This document shows positions 1 to 12,414 of a stretch of 64,000 nucleotides of DNA, one piece after another; the first letter of the stretch is position 1; each line of letters begins with the position of its first letter. The translations under genes and the position numbers were made by a program. The notes beneath the pieces were generated by a model, which made no database searches, was not told where the DNA came from, and worked only from the letters and a program-made list of their open reading frames with translations. The DNA is from Paraescarpia echinospica (Eukaryota > Annelida > Polychaeta > Sabellida > Siboglinidae), in the NCBI GenBank assembly GCA_020002185.1, contig CM034531.1:42817867-42881866 (forward strand). The letters are read 5' to 3'.

Positions 1-1735
1 TTATTGACCCCTTCATGTTGTGGGAAGGTTGTGGTAATGTTGTAGGAAGGTTGTAGGAATGTTGCTTGAAGGTTGTGGGAATGTTGCTTGAAGGTTGTAG
101 GAATGTTGCTTGAAGGTTGTGGGAATGTTGCTGGAAGGTTGTGGGAATGTTGTAGGAAGGTTGTGGGAATGTTGTAGGAATGTTGTAGGAATGTTGCTTG
201 AAGGTTGTGGGAATGTTGCTTGAAGGTTGTGGTAATGTTGTAGGAAGGTTGTAGGAATGTTGCTTGAAGGTTGTGGGAATGTTGTTTGAAGGTTGTGGGA
301 ATGTTGCTGGAAGGTTGTAGGAATGTTGCTGGAAGGTTGTAGGAATGTTGCTTGAAGGTTGTGGGAATGTTGCTGGAAGGTTGTGGGAATGTTGTAGGAA
401 GGTTGTGGGTATGTTGTAGGAAGGTTGTAGGAATGTTGCTTGAAGGTTGTGGGAATGTTGCTTGAAGGTTGTGGTAATGTTGTAGGAAGGTTGTAGGAAT
501 GTTGCTTGAAGGTTGTGGGAATGTTGCTGGAAGGTTGTAGGAATGTTGCTTGAAGGTTGTGGGAATGTTGCTGGAAGGTTGTGGGAATGTTGTAGGAAGG
601 TTGTGGGAATGTTGTAGGAAGGTTGTAGGAATGTTGCTTGAAGGTTGTGGGAATGTTGCTTGAAGGTTGTGGGAATGTTGTAGGAAGGTTGTAGGAATGT
701 TGCTTGAAGGTTGTGGGAATGTTGCTTGAAGGTTGTGGGAATGTTGCTGGAAGGTTGTAGGAATGTTGCTGGAAGGTTGTAGGAATGTTGCTTGAAGGTT
801 GTGGGAATGTTGCTGGAAGGTTGTGGGAATGTTGTAGGAAGGTTGTGGGAATGTTGTAGGAAGGTTGTAGGAATGTTGCTTGAAGGTTGTGGGAATGTTG
901 CTTGAAGGTTGTGGTAATGTTGTAGGAAGGTTGTAGGAATGTTGCTTGAAGGTTGTGGGAATGTTGCTTGAAGGTTGTGGGAATGTTGCTGGAAGGTTGT
1001 AGGAATGTTGCTGGAAGGTTGTAGGAATGTTGCTTGAAGGTTGTGGGAATGTTGCTGGAAGGTTGTGGGAATGTTGTAGGAAGGTTGTGGGAATGTTGTA
1101 GGAAGGTTGTAGGAATGTTGCTTGAAGGTTGTGGGAATGTTGCTGGAAGGTTGTGGTAATGTTGTAGGAAGGTTGTAGGAATGTTGCTTGAAGGTTGTGG
1201 GAATGTTGTAGGAAGGTTGTGGGAATGTTGTAGGAAGGTTGTAGGAATGTTGCTTGAAGGTTGTGGGAATGTTGCTTGAAGGTTGTGGTAATGTTGTAGG
1301 AAGGTTGTAGGAATGTTGCTTGAAGGTTGTGGGAATGTTGCTTGAAGGTTGTGGGAATGTTGCTGGAAGGTTGTAGGAATGTTGCTGGAAGGTTGTAGGA
1401 ATGTTGCTTGAAGGTTGTGGGAATGTTGCTGGAAGGTTGTGGGAATGTTGTAGGAAGGTTGTGGGAATGTTGTAGGAAGGTTATAGGAATGTTGCTTGAA
1501 GGTTGTGGGAATGTTGCTGGAAGGTTGTGGTAATGTTGTAGGAAGGTTGTAGGAATGTTGCTTGAAGGTTGTGGGAATGTTGCTTGAAGGTTGTGGTAAT
1601 GTAGCTGGAAGGTTGTAGGAATGTTGCTGGAAGGTTGTAGGAATGTTGCTTGAAGGTTGTGGGAATGTTGCTGGAAGGTTGTGGGTATGTTGTAGGAAGG
1701 TTGTGGGAATGTTGCTGGAAGGTTGTGGGAATGTT
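1..1735. repeat. 22-bp minisatellite array
   Basis: About 78 head-to-tail copies of a 22-bp unit, typified by ggttgtgggaatgttgct plus ggaa or tgaa. Units differ at a few fixed sites (gtggg/gtagg/gtggt; ttgct/ttgta; ggaa/tgaa), and the variants recur in order: a block starting at 721 returns at 963, which is 242 bp or 11 units, so there is higher-order structure. Because 22 is not a multiple of 3, the reverse strand reads as a 66-bp/22-residue peptide repeat with no stops. That open frame is a by-product of the unit and not evidence of a protein. Confidence 0.95.
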
Positions 1736-1869
1736 ATGCATAACGCTTTGATAAAACGTTGTGGCAACGTAACAGGGACCATCCATTTGAACGTTGTTGC
1801 AACGTTTTGTTAAAACGTTGCCACAACCAAAGTGTAACGTTGTGGCAACGTTGCTGCAACGTTATTTTG
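1736..1869. repeat. AACGTTG/CAACGTT palindrome-rich stretch
   Basis: Short stretch next to the minisatellite with several copies of imperfect palindromes such as aacgttgttgcaacgtt and aacgttgtggcaacgtt. It separates the tandem array from the LINE remnant. Origin unknown; possibly the progenitor of the 22-bp unit, since both share gttgtgg...gttgc cores. Confidence 0.6.
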
Positions 1870-3120
1870 TTAGCTGGGTTGGTATTTTGTTTGACGGACT
1901 TTTCAATTTCCAATATGTAGTCACAATACCTTTCTCTCTTAAGTTTCTTAAATGTGGTTCGTAGTTCAGAAAATACTTGGTAATCAGATAACGAATGTGG
2001 GCGTTTCCATGCTTTGTGTGCGGTGTCTTTCTCGTTCAAGGTCGCGATCATATCGTTATCATACCATACTGGATATTTACGTCCACGAATGCAGATACGA
2101 AGAACGCATTCGTTTTTGGCAGCATACAAAATGTCATAAAATATATTAAAACTGTCGTCAATGTCAGTAGTGTCCGTGAGAAATGACTACGGGATACAAG
2201 ACAATAGGTGTCTTAGGTGACTAAAGTCCGCTTTGCGATAGTTTTAAACAAAACGTTTAGTGTGTTCCTGCTTTGGTCGGTTGGCACATAACAGTTCACA
2301 ATGTAGGGCGTCGTGTGTGGATTTCACCGCCTTGTCTATTTTCTTAACATTACACTCTGCTCCATTCACAAAGACAAGATCTAGTGTGTGCTCGTTGCAC
2401 GTGTGGTCAGCGTTACACTGCACAAGGCCGTATTCAGATAACATTTCAACACACAGTTCGGACTGTGGATTCGTCCATGAATGGGGCATGAGGCCTATTG
2501 TGTTGTTTGACGGTGACCACTGAATGTCTGGACGATTGAAATCGCCCAAGAGTAAAACACAATCGCAGTCAGGGTTCATAGCTCTAGTGACCAGTTCCAC
2601 CGATTTGTCGAGCTCTGTCCAGGTGTGCACATCCGACCAGGTCGGGACGTAAACATACCCTAGGTACAGGCTTTGTCCCGTCAAGCGCGTTTGAGTCCAT
2701 ACTATTTCCAAATCAATTTCCAGATCCAGCCTACGTTTGGAGTTGTATGTATTATTCACTGCAACCAAGGCACCACCGCCGCGACACTTCTTGTTGTTTG
2801 CTACAACAGTGCTTTCTCTGTCTCTTCTGTACATGTATGAATTTGGCAGTACCGGCAGAAGAGCCATCGAGATGAAACCGGCCGTCTCGCTTGTGTGACA
2901 CCGTCGACGCATGCCACCGCCGTGATGGATACCCGACGACTTGTGCATTCTTCGGGGACACAACACGAAACGACCCGTGCTGATTCTATGTTGTATTGGG
3001 TCGATCGGCATCGGCACCCAGAGACGCCTCGTCAGGGCACAAGAGTGCAGCCACGCGTGACCTCGACACATCATGTCAGCTGGTGCAGGACAATAGCGAT
3101 CGAGTCCTCGGTGGGCGATA
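1870..3120 (-). pseudogene. non-LTR retrotransposon endonuclease fragment, broken
   Basis: The minus strand encodes the apurinic-like (APE) endonuclease of a LINE followed by the linker that normally precedes reverse transcriptase. Recognisable pieces are GGGALVAVN, the catalytic-region motif LLGDFNRPDIQW, TLDLVFVN and STHDALHCEL, then a linker ending in a Lys/Arg-rich helix (TFKKLKRERYCDYI). The same frame continues across two in-frame stops (near 2244 and 2190), and the N-terminus above about 2900 appears frame-shifted. No reverse transcriptase follows: the reading direction runs into the palindromes and minisatellite. A dead, 3'-truncated copy; clade not resolved. Confidence 0.8.
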
Positions 3121-3376
3121 TTGGCAGCTTTTACAATAAAATCAATATATCAGTCTTTAAGACCAGATAAAATCTTATAAGACGTAATGTTATAGACGCA
3201 CTCACGTACCATTCACGTATTGTGTAGAGCGAATGCAGCAGTTCAACGCTCGCTTCAGTAAATAGGATATAGTGCGGAACGAAAAATTTTAACACTTCAA
3301 CGTCGCCATTAGGTCATTAGTATGTACATTCTGATTGTTTTGTTTTTAATTAACATTCAACCAAACGATCACTAAC

Positions 3377-3783
3377 ATGTTGAAAATTGTAACATTTAAT
3401 TTTCATGGTTTTAAAACAACTGTATACGATTTACTACTTCTTTGTGAGCAATATGATATAATATTTCTACAAGAGCTCTGGCTCTCCAGTTAATATATCA
3501 CTTTGCTGTGGACAATTCAAACATAATTTGAAGCCTATGGTGTTAGTGTTATGAATGACCAACTCCACCTACAGGTTGGACGCCCTTATGGTGGCGTAGG
3601 TGTGCTGCGGAGGAAAACTATGTCTGATGCATGCAAACTATTTGACGTTCAAGATGACAGGTTACTGGGAATTGACATTGATACTAAATATGGCAAATTG
3701 TTTCTCCTAAATGTATACCTACCTTACCAATCACCTGACAACTACGAGGAGTTCTGCAATTATTTTGGTAAAATTGCCTAATT
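3377..3783 (+). pseudogene. LINE APE endonuclease N-terminus fragment
   Basis: From the ATG at 3377 the frame gives MLKIVTFNFHGF...IIFLQELWLS, the start of an APE endonuclease with its conserved glutamate in LQE. In-frame TAA codons interrupt at 3491 and near 3527, after which the same frame resumes with VGRPYGGVGVL and LFLLNVYLPYQSPDNYEEF. Homology stops at 3781. It is a second LINE family, on the opposite strand to its neighbour, reduced to roughly the first 130 residues of the endonuclease. Confidence 0.8.
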
Positions 3784-4207
3784 CCATTTCTGTTTCAGAA
3801 AAAGGCAAATTCTGTGTCAAATGACGCATTTTCCTTGTCAAATATCACAATGTTATGATCTATGCATTTATATAATACAGTTTTAATGTGTGGTTAATTT
3901 TTCTAACAACATTTATTTGTGCACTATTTGCAACACAATAACAACCGTACATAATCAATTTAGGTAATAAAATAATTCCTCTCACATAATAACATCAATG
4001 ACTGGTTGTTTCTAATGCAGCAGAGCTCAATATATAAGTTAACAAATATAAATTACACAAGCATTCATATTAACAGTTTAATCACTGATGCTGTTTCAGT
4101 GACAATTTTGTTCAACTATTATGACGCCATCCAACGGAGATATCGAAAGAAACTGACTATGGCAAGGCAGTCCTGTCAAAAGTGACATTTGTGTTAAAGA
4201 GTGAACT
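3784..4207. other. no gene seen; AT-rich spacer
   Basis: AT-rich sequence with no coding signal I can support, between the LINE fragment and the gag remnant. It could include the 5' untranslated part of the retroelement downstream, but no LTR was recognised. Confidence 0.4.
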
Positions 4208-4627
4208 ATGGCTGACGATAATTCAACTGTAACGGCCGGCGTGGCCGCAGTCTGGACACCTGCTGTGGCTGCTCCAAATGTCGATGAGGCTCTTTGTCAG
4301 AATCACATGTGTGTGAACATGACCAGCGGCTCACCTCCACCTGCACTGGGACTGGAAATTATGGAAACAAATGTGGGAAAACGATCTAGTCGTGTCTAGA
4401 CTTGACGCTAAGGCTAAGCCAGACAGATATAAATGTTACGGCACTTCTACTCCTGGGGCTTCTACTACACTGTACTATTGGGAAAGATGCATTACGCATC
4501 TTCAATGATATGGGTTTGACGGAAGAAGAACGCGTCAAACCTGCTGAAATCATCAGAAAATTTGACGAACATATCTTAGGCGAAGTGAAAGAATTCTTTG
4601 AAAGGTATAAGCAGTGCATTATTTTTT
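4208..4627 (+). pseudogene. Ty3/gypsy-like gag remnant, 5' part
   Basis: Starts at ATG 4208 (MADDNSTVTAGVAAV...). After a frame change near 4330 it reads WKLWKQMWENDLVV, then in a further frame DALRIFNDMGLTEEERVKP and IRKFDEHIL...EFFERYK, the helical pattern of Metaviridae-type capsid proteins. Gag packages element RNA in the retrotransposon life cycle. The frame is cut at 4627 by the inverted-repeat element and resumes after it. At least two frame changes make it non-functional. No LTR, reverse transcriptase or integrase was found nearby. Confidence 0.7.
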
Positions 4628-5185
4628 AGGCGAGCAATAGCTCTCGCTCCTTGCCGCTCGCGCTAATCGCTCATTGAGGGAGCGATCGCTCGCGCTAATT
4701 GCCATTATCGCTCGCGTCACCAGACCTGCTGCATGTGGTGCCATCTAGCGGCTAAATGTACACCCATTTGTTTGAAAGAAAGTCTGTTCTTCAACTTTTT
4801 ATCACGGAAAGTTGGCGCGTAGTTGCCGACGTTTCCAGAGCCATGATTTGAAGTCTGCTTATTGCTCAACGGGATTCTTGTCGGCCGCCCGTAGTTTGAC
4901 AGTCAACGATCATTGATCAACTGAAATTGTCCACACCAGGTAGCAGTGAAATCGAAACCGTGTCGTGGCTGCTGCGGCATAGGCTGCGGTGCCGAAATCT
5001 ACCGTCCGTCCAATAAACAAAACAACGTAATCATCAATGTATTTACACTGCTGTCATTTTCTGTAACATCATCGCTAGTATTTCCCGTCTCAAAAACGGG
5101 AAGTACTAGCGGATAAAAATAGAACCAATAAATCGCTCGCGCTGAATTATTTGGCATATTTAATCGAATTATGTATTGCTCGCCT
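4628..5185. mobile_element. 558-bp inverted-repeat element inserted in gag
   Basis: The ends are a perfect 12-bp inverted repeat, AGGCGAGCAATA at 4628-4639 and TATTGCTCGCCT at 5174-5185. It has no transposase and several internal copies of gctcgcgcta, typical of a non-autonomous DNA transposon. It splits the gag frame: the left flank ends in TTTTTT and the right flank, after GG, begins TTTTTTT. Removing the element plus one T6 copy restores a continuous gag frame, so the target duplication is probably T-rich. Superfamily unknown. Confidence 0.7.
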
Positions 5186-5187
5186 GG

Positions 5188-6005
5188 TTTTTTTCAAAAG
5201 TGAAGCACTGTATAAATTTTACACACGGAATCAGGAAAACGAATCGTTTAAGCAATACTATTCAGTGTTGAAAAATCTGGCAAAAACTGTGGGTTTTGCA
5301 ACTGTATCCGAGACAAGCTGATTGTCGACAGGATAATCCTCGGTGTAAAGAGTGACAAGATCCGCAACAAACTTATTTCACAATCGAAACGTGAACTACC
5401 CAGAGCGGTATACATCTGCCGATGCATGCAGGAGGCTGAAGAACAATGCAACATTCTGAATAAAACAGAAGCAGTGAACAAAGACGACACCAGATACAGA
5501 CGCTACACTACTATGTCGACATTTGATAAAAAAAATTCTGCTAGTCAGCGAAAATGCAAATATTTTGCAGTAAAACGCACCCCATGAAGAAAGAACTCTG
5601 TCCTGCATGAGGCAAGACGTGTGATGTGTGTAGGGGCGGAAACCATTTCAGAGGCTCCGTGCAATGCCCTAAGACTGTTCACAGTGTACAAGATGGATCA
5701 GCAACATGCTGGTCGAAAAGCAATCAGTGAAGACGCAGGTTGACTGTGGTTCAACTGTCAGCATACTGCCCAAGAAGTACGTGAAGGAGAAACATATACG
5801 TCCAGAACCAATTACTCGGAAGATGTGGAACAATGTGAAGACTGAAACCGTAAATCCTGCTGCAGGAGACAAGTTCAAAGTGGACTATGTCATAGTGGGT
5901 CATGAAGAAGTGACACCACTACTCGGCCGTAAAACTGCTGAAAGCATGAAGCTCATCACGGTGAACTACGGGAAATTTGAAATTATCTTCAGTCTCCGGC
6001 TCTAG
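5188..6005 (+). pseudogene. gypsy-like gag C-terminus, zinc knuckles and protease (copy A)
   Basis: Continues the interrupted gag: RNQENESFKQYYSVLKNLAK, then after a frame change IRDKLIVDRIILGVK. The nucleocapsid part holds two CCHC knuckles, but a 2-bp insertion near 5560 shifts the frame inside the first knuckle and an in-frame TGA sits at 5608. The protease region carries QVDCGSTVSILP, where a retropepsin normally has D-T/S-G, followed by GRKTAESMKL. A 91-bp deletion relative to copy B lies just before it. The protease ends at TAG 6003 and runs straight into microsatellite. Dead. Confidence 0.75.
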
Positions 6006-6079
6006 AGTTTGTCAAACTCCATGCAATGAAGACTATTCTGAAGTGTTCGACGGTAAACTCGGCTCGCTTCATGGTGGGA

Positions 6080-6533
6080 AAAGTCACTCACTGTCGCTCC
6101 CTCTCTATTTCTCACTCACTGTCACTGTCACTGTCACTCTCTCTCTCTCACTGTCACTGTCACTCACTGTCACTGTCACTCTCTCTCTCTCTCACTGTCA
6201 CTCACTGTCACTGTCACTCTCTCTCACTGTCACTCTCTCTCTCTCTCACTGTCACTGTCACTCTCTCTCATTGTCACTCTCTCTCTCACTGTCATTCACT
6301 GTCACTGTCACTCTCTCTCACTGTCACTGTCACTCTCTCTCACTGTCACTCTCTCTCTCTCTTACTGTCGCTCTCTCTCACTGTCACTCTCTCTCTCTCT
6401 CTCACTGTCACTCACTGTCACTGTCACTCTCTCTCACTGTCACTCTCTCTCTCTCACTGTCACTGCCGCTCTCTCTCACTGTCACTCTCTCTCTCTCTCT
6501 CTCTCTCACTGTCACTGCCGCTCTCTCTCACTG

Positions 6534-6571
<38 letters not shown>

Positions 6572-6639
6572 ACTCACTGTCACTGTCACTCTCTCTCACT
6601 GTCACTCTCTTTCACTGTCATTGTCACTCACTGTCACTC

Positions 6640-6735
<96 letters not shown>

Positions 6736-6752
6736 CCTCTGTCTCTCTCTCA

Positions 6753-6811
<59 letters not shown>

Positions 6812-6813
6812 AC

Positions 6814-6857
<44 letters not shown>

Positions 6858-7100
6858 ATTGTCACTCTCTCTCACTGTCACTGTCACTCTCTCTCTCTCA
6901 CTGTCACCCTCTCTCTCACTGTCATTGTCACTCACTGTCACTGTCACTCCCTCTCACTGTCATTGTCACTCTTTCTCACTGTCACCTGTCACTCGTTCTC
7001 ACTATCACTCTTTCTCACTTTCACTGTCACCGTGTCAAACTGTCACCGTTTCACCGTGTCACACTGTCGCACAGTCACACTGTCACACCGTCACAGTCTT

Positions 7101-7162
<62 letters not shown>

Positions 7163-7193
7163 TCTCTCTCTCCCCCCTCTCTCTCTCTCGTTA
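6080..7193. repeat. CT and CACTGT hexamer microsatellite (copy A)
   Basis: Over 1 kb of (CT)n blocks interspersed with (CACTGT)n hexamers, giving long stop-free frames of Ser-Leu or Ser-Leu-Thr-Val on this strand and Arg-Glu on the other. These frames are compositional artefacts. A (TA)n tract follows at about 7227-7285. Confidence 0.95.
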
Positions 7194-7222
7194 ACCTACC
7201 TGAAGTACTTTAGATCTCTCTC

Positions 7223-7253
<31 letters not shown>

Positions 7254-7319
7254 TAGTCATATATATATATTAATATAATATTAATACACTAATAGTGGAG
7301 TATTACAAGTGCATCTCCC

Positions 7320-7758
7320 ACGTCAACAAATTAAATGTTGTGCGTGCAAGAAACCAAGTGGAAGGGAGACCGAGCGAGGACACTGGCAGGAGGGTATAAG
7401 ATGCTACATGCAGGAGGAGATGGAAAAAACAATGGTGTAGGCATCATAGTAACGGAGGAGATCAGTAGACATGTGATGAGAGTGGAGAGATGGCAAAGGA
7501 TGATCATTGTTGCATGAATGATGGTGAGGAAGCAGCTGGTGTGCATTATGTCGGTGTATGGACCTCAAACAGGAAGGGCAGAGTCATAGGAAAGGCCTTC
7601 AGAGAAGAGCTAGAGAGAATGATGGGAATGGTGGAAGCGCTTAGCTGGTGATTTTAATTCACACGTGGGTACAGCGGAGACTGGACAAGTGGATTCAACT
7701 GGGGGATTCGGATGGGGCACAAGGAACCGAGAGGGCCGGGAGTTAGTAGAGTTAGTAG
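7320..7758 (+). pseudogene. LINE endonuclease start, duplicated fragment (copy A)
   Basis: Encodes LCVQETKWKGDRARTLAGGY and GDGKNNGVGIIVTEEI, the N-terminus of an APE endonuclease with the catalytic glutamate of QET. A TGA stops the frame at about 7515, and a later frame carries GDFNSHVGTAETGQ. The piece ends where the tandem duplication restarts. Copy B continues this same element downstream. Confidence 0.8.
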
Positions 7759-7801
7759 AATTATTTGGCATATTTAATCGAATTATGTATTGCTCGCCTG
7801 G

Positions 7802-8708
7802 TTTTTTTCAAAAGTGAAGCACTGTATAAATTTTACACACGGAATCAGGAAAACGAATCGTTTAAGCAATACTATTCAGTGTTGAAAAATCTGGCAAAAA
7901 CTGTGGGTTTTGCAACTGTATCCGAGACAAGCTGATTGTCGATAGGATAATCCTCGGTGTAAAGAGTGACAAGATCCGCAACAAACTTATTTCACAATCG
8001 AAACGTGAACTACCCAGAGCGGTATACATCTGCCGATGCATGCAGGAGGCTGAAGAACAATGCAACATTCTGAATAAAACAGAAGCAGTGAACAAAGACG
8101 ACACCAGATACAGACGCTACACTACTATGTCGACATTTGATAAAAAAAATTCTGCTAGTCAGCGAAAATGCAAATTTTGCAGTAAAACGCACCCCATGAA
8201 GAAAGAACTCTGTCCTGCATGAGGCAAGACGTGTGATGTGTGTAGGGGCGGAAACCATTTCAGAGGCTCCGTGCAATGCCCTAAGACTGTTCACAGTGTA
8301 CAAGATGGATCAGACTCAGATAGGTCCGGTGCTAGCTTTGGTGATATCAGCTGTGTGACTGCCGATGTGCACGCAGTCTCCTCACAAGATGGTCTCATTT
8401 TGTGCAACATGCTGGTCGAAAAGCAATCAGTGAAGACGCAGGTTGACTGTGGTTCAACTGTCAGCATACTGCCCAAGAAGTACGTGAAGGAGAAACATAT
8501 ACGTCCAGAACCAATTACTCGGAAGATGTGGAACAATGTGAAGACTGAAACCGTAAATCCTGCTGCAGGAGACAAGTTCAAAGTGGACTATGTCATAGTG
8601 GGTCATGAAGAAGTGACACCACTACTCGGCCGTAAAACTGCTGAAAGCATGAAGCTCATCACGGTGAACTACGGGAAATTTGAAATTATCTTCAGTCTCC
8701 GGCTCTAG
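7802..8708 (+). pseudogene. gypsy-like gag C-terminus, zinc knuckles and protease (copy B)
   Basis: Same retroelement fragment as in copy A without the 91-bp deletion. The two CCHC knuckles are in one frame: CKFCSKTHPMKKELC (C-x2-C-x3-H-x6-C) and CDVCRGGNHFRGSVQC (C-x2-C-x4-H-x6-C), separated by an in-frame TGA at 8220. An acidic, Ser-rich linker leads to the protease motif VDCGSTVSILP. The first 60 codons remain frame-shifted against the rest. Two copies sharing the TGA show that it predates the duplication. Confidence 0.78.
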
Positions 8709-8782
8709 AGTTTGTCAAACTCCATGCAATGAAGACTATTCTGAAGTGTTCGGCGGTAAACTCGGCTCGCTTCATGGTGGGA

Positions 8783-9920
<1,138 letters not shown>

Positions 9921-10039
9921 GTTAACCTACCTGAAGTACTTTAGATCTCTCTCTCTGTATATATATATATATATTAGTCATATATATATATTAATATAAT
10001 ATTAATACACTAATAGTGGAGTATTACAAGTGCATCTCC

Positions 10040-12414
10040 CACGTCAACAAATTAAATGTTGTGCGTGCAAGAAACCAAGTGGAAGGGAGACCGAGCGAGG
10101 ACACTGGCAGGAGGGTATAAGATGCTACATGCAGGAGGAGATGGAAAAAACAATGGTGTAGGCATCATAGTAACGGAGGAGATCAGTAGACATGTGATGA
10201 GAGTGGAGAGATGGCAAAGGATGATCATCGTTGCATGAATGATGGTGAGGAAGCAGCTGGTGTGCATTATGTCGGTGTATGGACCTCAAACAGGAAGGGC
10301 AGAGTCATAGGAAAGGCCTTCAGAGAAGAGCTAGAGAGAATGATGGGAATGGTGGAAGCGCTTAGCTGGTGATTTTAATTCACACGTGGGTACAGCGGAG
10401 ACTGGACAAGTGGATTCAACTGGGGGATTCGGATGGGGCACAAGGAACCGAGAGGGCCGGGAGTTAGTAGAGTTGGTGATACGAAATGGGCTGGCGGTGG
10501 CGGGGTCATTTTTCCAAAAGAGGGAAAGCCACAAAGTATCTTATATGAGTGGCCACCATAAGACAGAGCTGGACCTGCTGATTGTGAGGAAACACCAAAT
10601 GTGGCGAGTGAAGGACTGTGAGGTCATCCCCGGTGAACACGTGACTACGCAACACAAGCCCCTCGTTTTCATTGTGCGTATGCAGAAGAGGAGGGGTATT
10701 AAAAGTGTGGGGCGAAAGACCATTAAGTGGTGGAAATGTCACGGGGACACAGCCACAGCACATAGAGACATAGTGACATCTGAATACGAGAAAATGCGGC
10801 CAACAGTAGGAAATGTGAAGGAAGAGTGGAAGCACGTTAAGGATGCTTTCATTGGATCAGCAGAGGAGCTATGTGGCAGAAGATTTGGTAAGGGAGGAGC
10901 TTCCTCGAAATCAAACACGGTGGACCGAAGAAGTAGCAAAAGCAATTGGAGAAAAGAGAGAGGAATGGAAATAAATAGAAGGGATCAAGGGGAATGGAGG
11001 ACAACAGGGCATTGCCATACAGCAAAAAAAGAAGGCAGCTAGGAGAGCTGTGGAAAAAGCAAAGAGAGAAATGGAAGAGGAGCTAAACAGAAAGCAAGAT
11101 GAGGAAAGTTGAAAGAAGATGATCTATAAAATGGGTCGAGAGAGGGATGAGGACAGCAAAGATGTAAATACTGGAACTGTGATTAAAGACAAGAATGGAA
11201 AGCTAGTTACGGACAGGAAAGATGTGCTACAGGTCTGGGAAGAATATTTCAAGACTTTGCTGAACCACCAAGAATGCAAAGAACTAGACCTACCAAGTGC
11301 AGTAGAAGGAGAACATTATGACACGGTACCGAGAAAGATGGCAATGGCGACACTGGATGGATGGGGGACTCAGAGGCAGAGGTCAGAATGATGGAAGGGA
11401 CATATGAAGAGACGAAGGGCAGAGTGGTGTGTGGACCTGGAATCTCGGAAGAATTCAAAGTGAATGTTGGCTTGAGACAGGGGAGTTCCCTGAGCCCACT
11501 ACTGTTTTTCGCCTTGATGGAACTGATTAGTAGAAAGACCAGTACGAAAGATATTCTCCAGAAACTACTGTATGCAGACGATTTCGCGGTAGTAGCAGAC
11601 GGTGAAACGGATTTACAGGAACAACTGATAGAGTGAAAGGATATCTTCAGTAAACACGGACTGAAAGTGAATCTGCAAAAGACAGAGGTGCTGTGGGTTG
11701 TTAGGCAACAAAGCAAAGAACTGGAAATACACCTGGAGGGGAAGAAACTAAAACAAAGAGAGAGTTTTCTATTGCTGGACGGAGCGGTATGTGGAGATGG
11801 CTCCTCAGAGACAGAAATTCGCAGGAGAATACAAGCAGCGGCGAAAGCATGGAGGAAAGTAGAAGGTATGATGGGAGACATATCGCGAAAACTCAAGGGA
11901 AAGTTATTACGCGCATGTGTGATACCAACTGAACCAACCTGTATGGCCTTAGGGACTACAGCAATGACAGAGAAACAACAGGATAGGGTACTAGTGTACA
12001 AAAACAACTGGGTTAGGAGAATTACTGGGGTAACGAGAATAGATAAGCGAAGAGTGGAAGAGCTGAAGGAGGATGTTGGTGTGAAAGAAAGTTTCAAGAA
12101 GAAGTTGGTGAACTGGGCAGAACATGTGGAGCGAATGGGAGAAGAACGGATGACACAGAAAGCAGATGCCCGGAGAGTGGAGGGAAAAAGAAGACGAGGG
12201 CGACCGAGACTGAGGTGGGAGGATTGCGTGAAGAGAGCCTGGAGGGATGGAAAATGGTATGGAGGAAAAGAGCAAAAGACCGAGGAGAATGGAGATGGGT
12301 GGTAGAGAAAGTAGTACGAGTGCAATGACGAGGAAGAGAAAGAAAACGTGGACGTATCCAAGCCAGCCTCACCCCTGAAGACAGGGGACGACGAGAAGAA
12401 CAACAACAAAACAT
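10040..12414 (+). pseudogene. APE-type LINE, internally deleted reverse transcriptase
   Basis: A non-LTR retrotransposon from the endonuclease start (LCVQETKW) to its 3' end (gaagaacaacaacaaaac). The endonuclease shows GDFNSHVG and ELDLLIVRK. A basic linker follows, then the RT start EEYFKTLLNHQE. At about 11,320 the frame jumps from VEGEHY straight to DTVPRKMAMATL, where the family has the RT fingers and first palm motif, so roughly 150 residues are missing. The rest follows: VGLRQGSSLSPLLF, LLYADDFAVVAD (catalytic YADD) and the C-terminal RRRGRPRLRWEDCVKRAW. Several stops and frame changes. Cannot encode active RT. Confidence 0.85.

Larger units (their letters stand above)
5145..7758. repeat. 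composite tandem duplication, copy A
   Basis: Contains, in order, the last ~40 bp of the inverted-repeat element, a gag-protease fragment, a CT/CACTGT microsatellite, a TA tract and the first ~440 bp of a LINE endonuclease. Almost every base recurs 2,614-2,703 bp further on (copy B). Differences: copy A has a 2-bp insertion at about 5560, lacks 91 bp that copy B has (8311-8401), and the microsatellite lengths differ. The junction with copy B near 7755 joins LINE sequence (gagttagtagagtt) to the element tail (attatttggc). Confidence 0.9.

Noticed and set aside
13..1782. 589-residue minus-strand open frame with Pro/Thr/Gln/His repeats
   Set aside because: It follows exactly from the 22-bp minisatellite read in a stop-free frame; no start context, splice or non-repeat coding part.
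5977..7256. Long Ser-Leu-Thr-Val and Arg-Glu frames in both strands (also 8,680-9,999)
   Set aside because: Translation of CT/CACTGT microsatellite.
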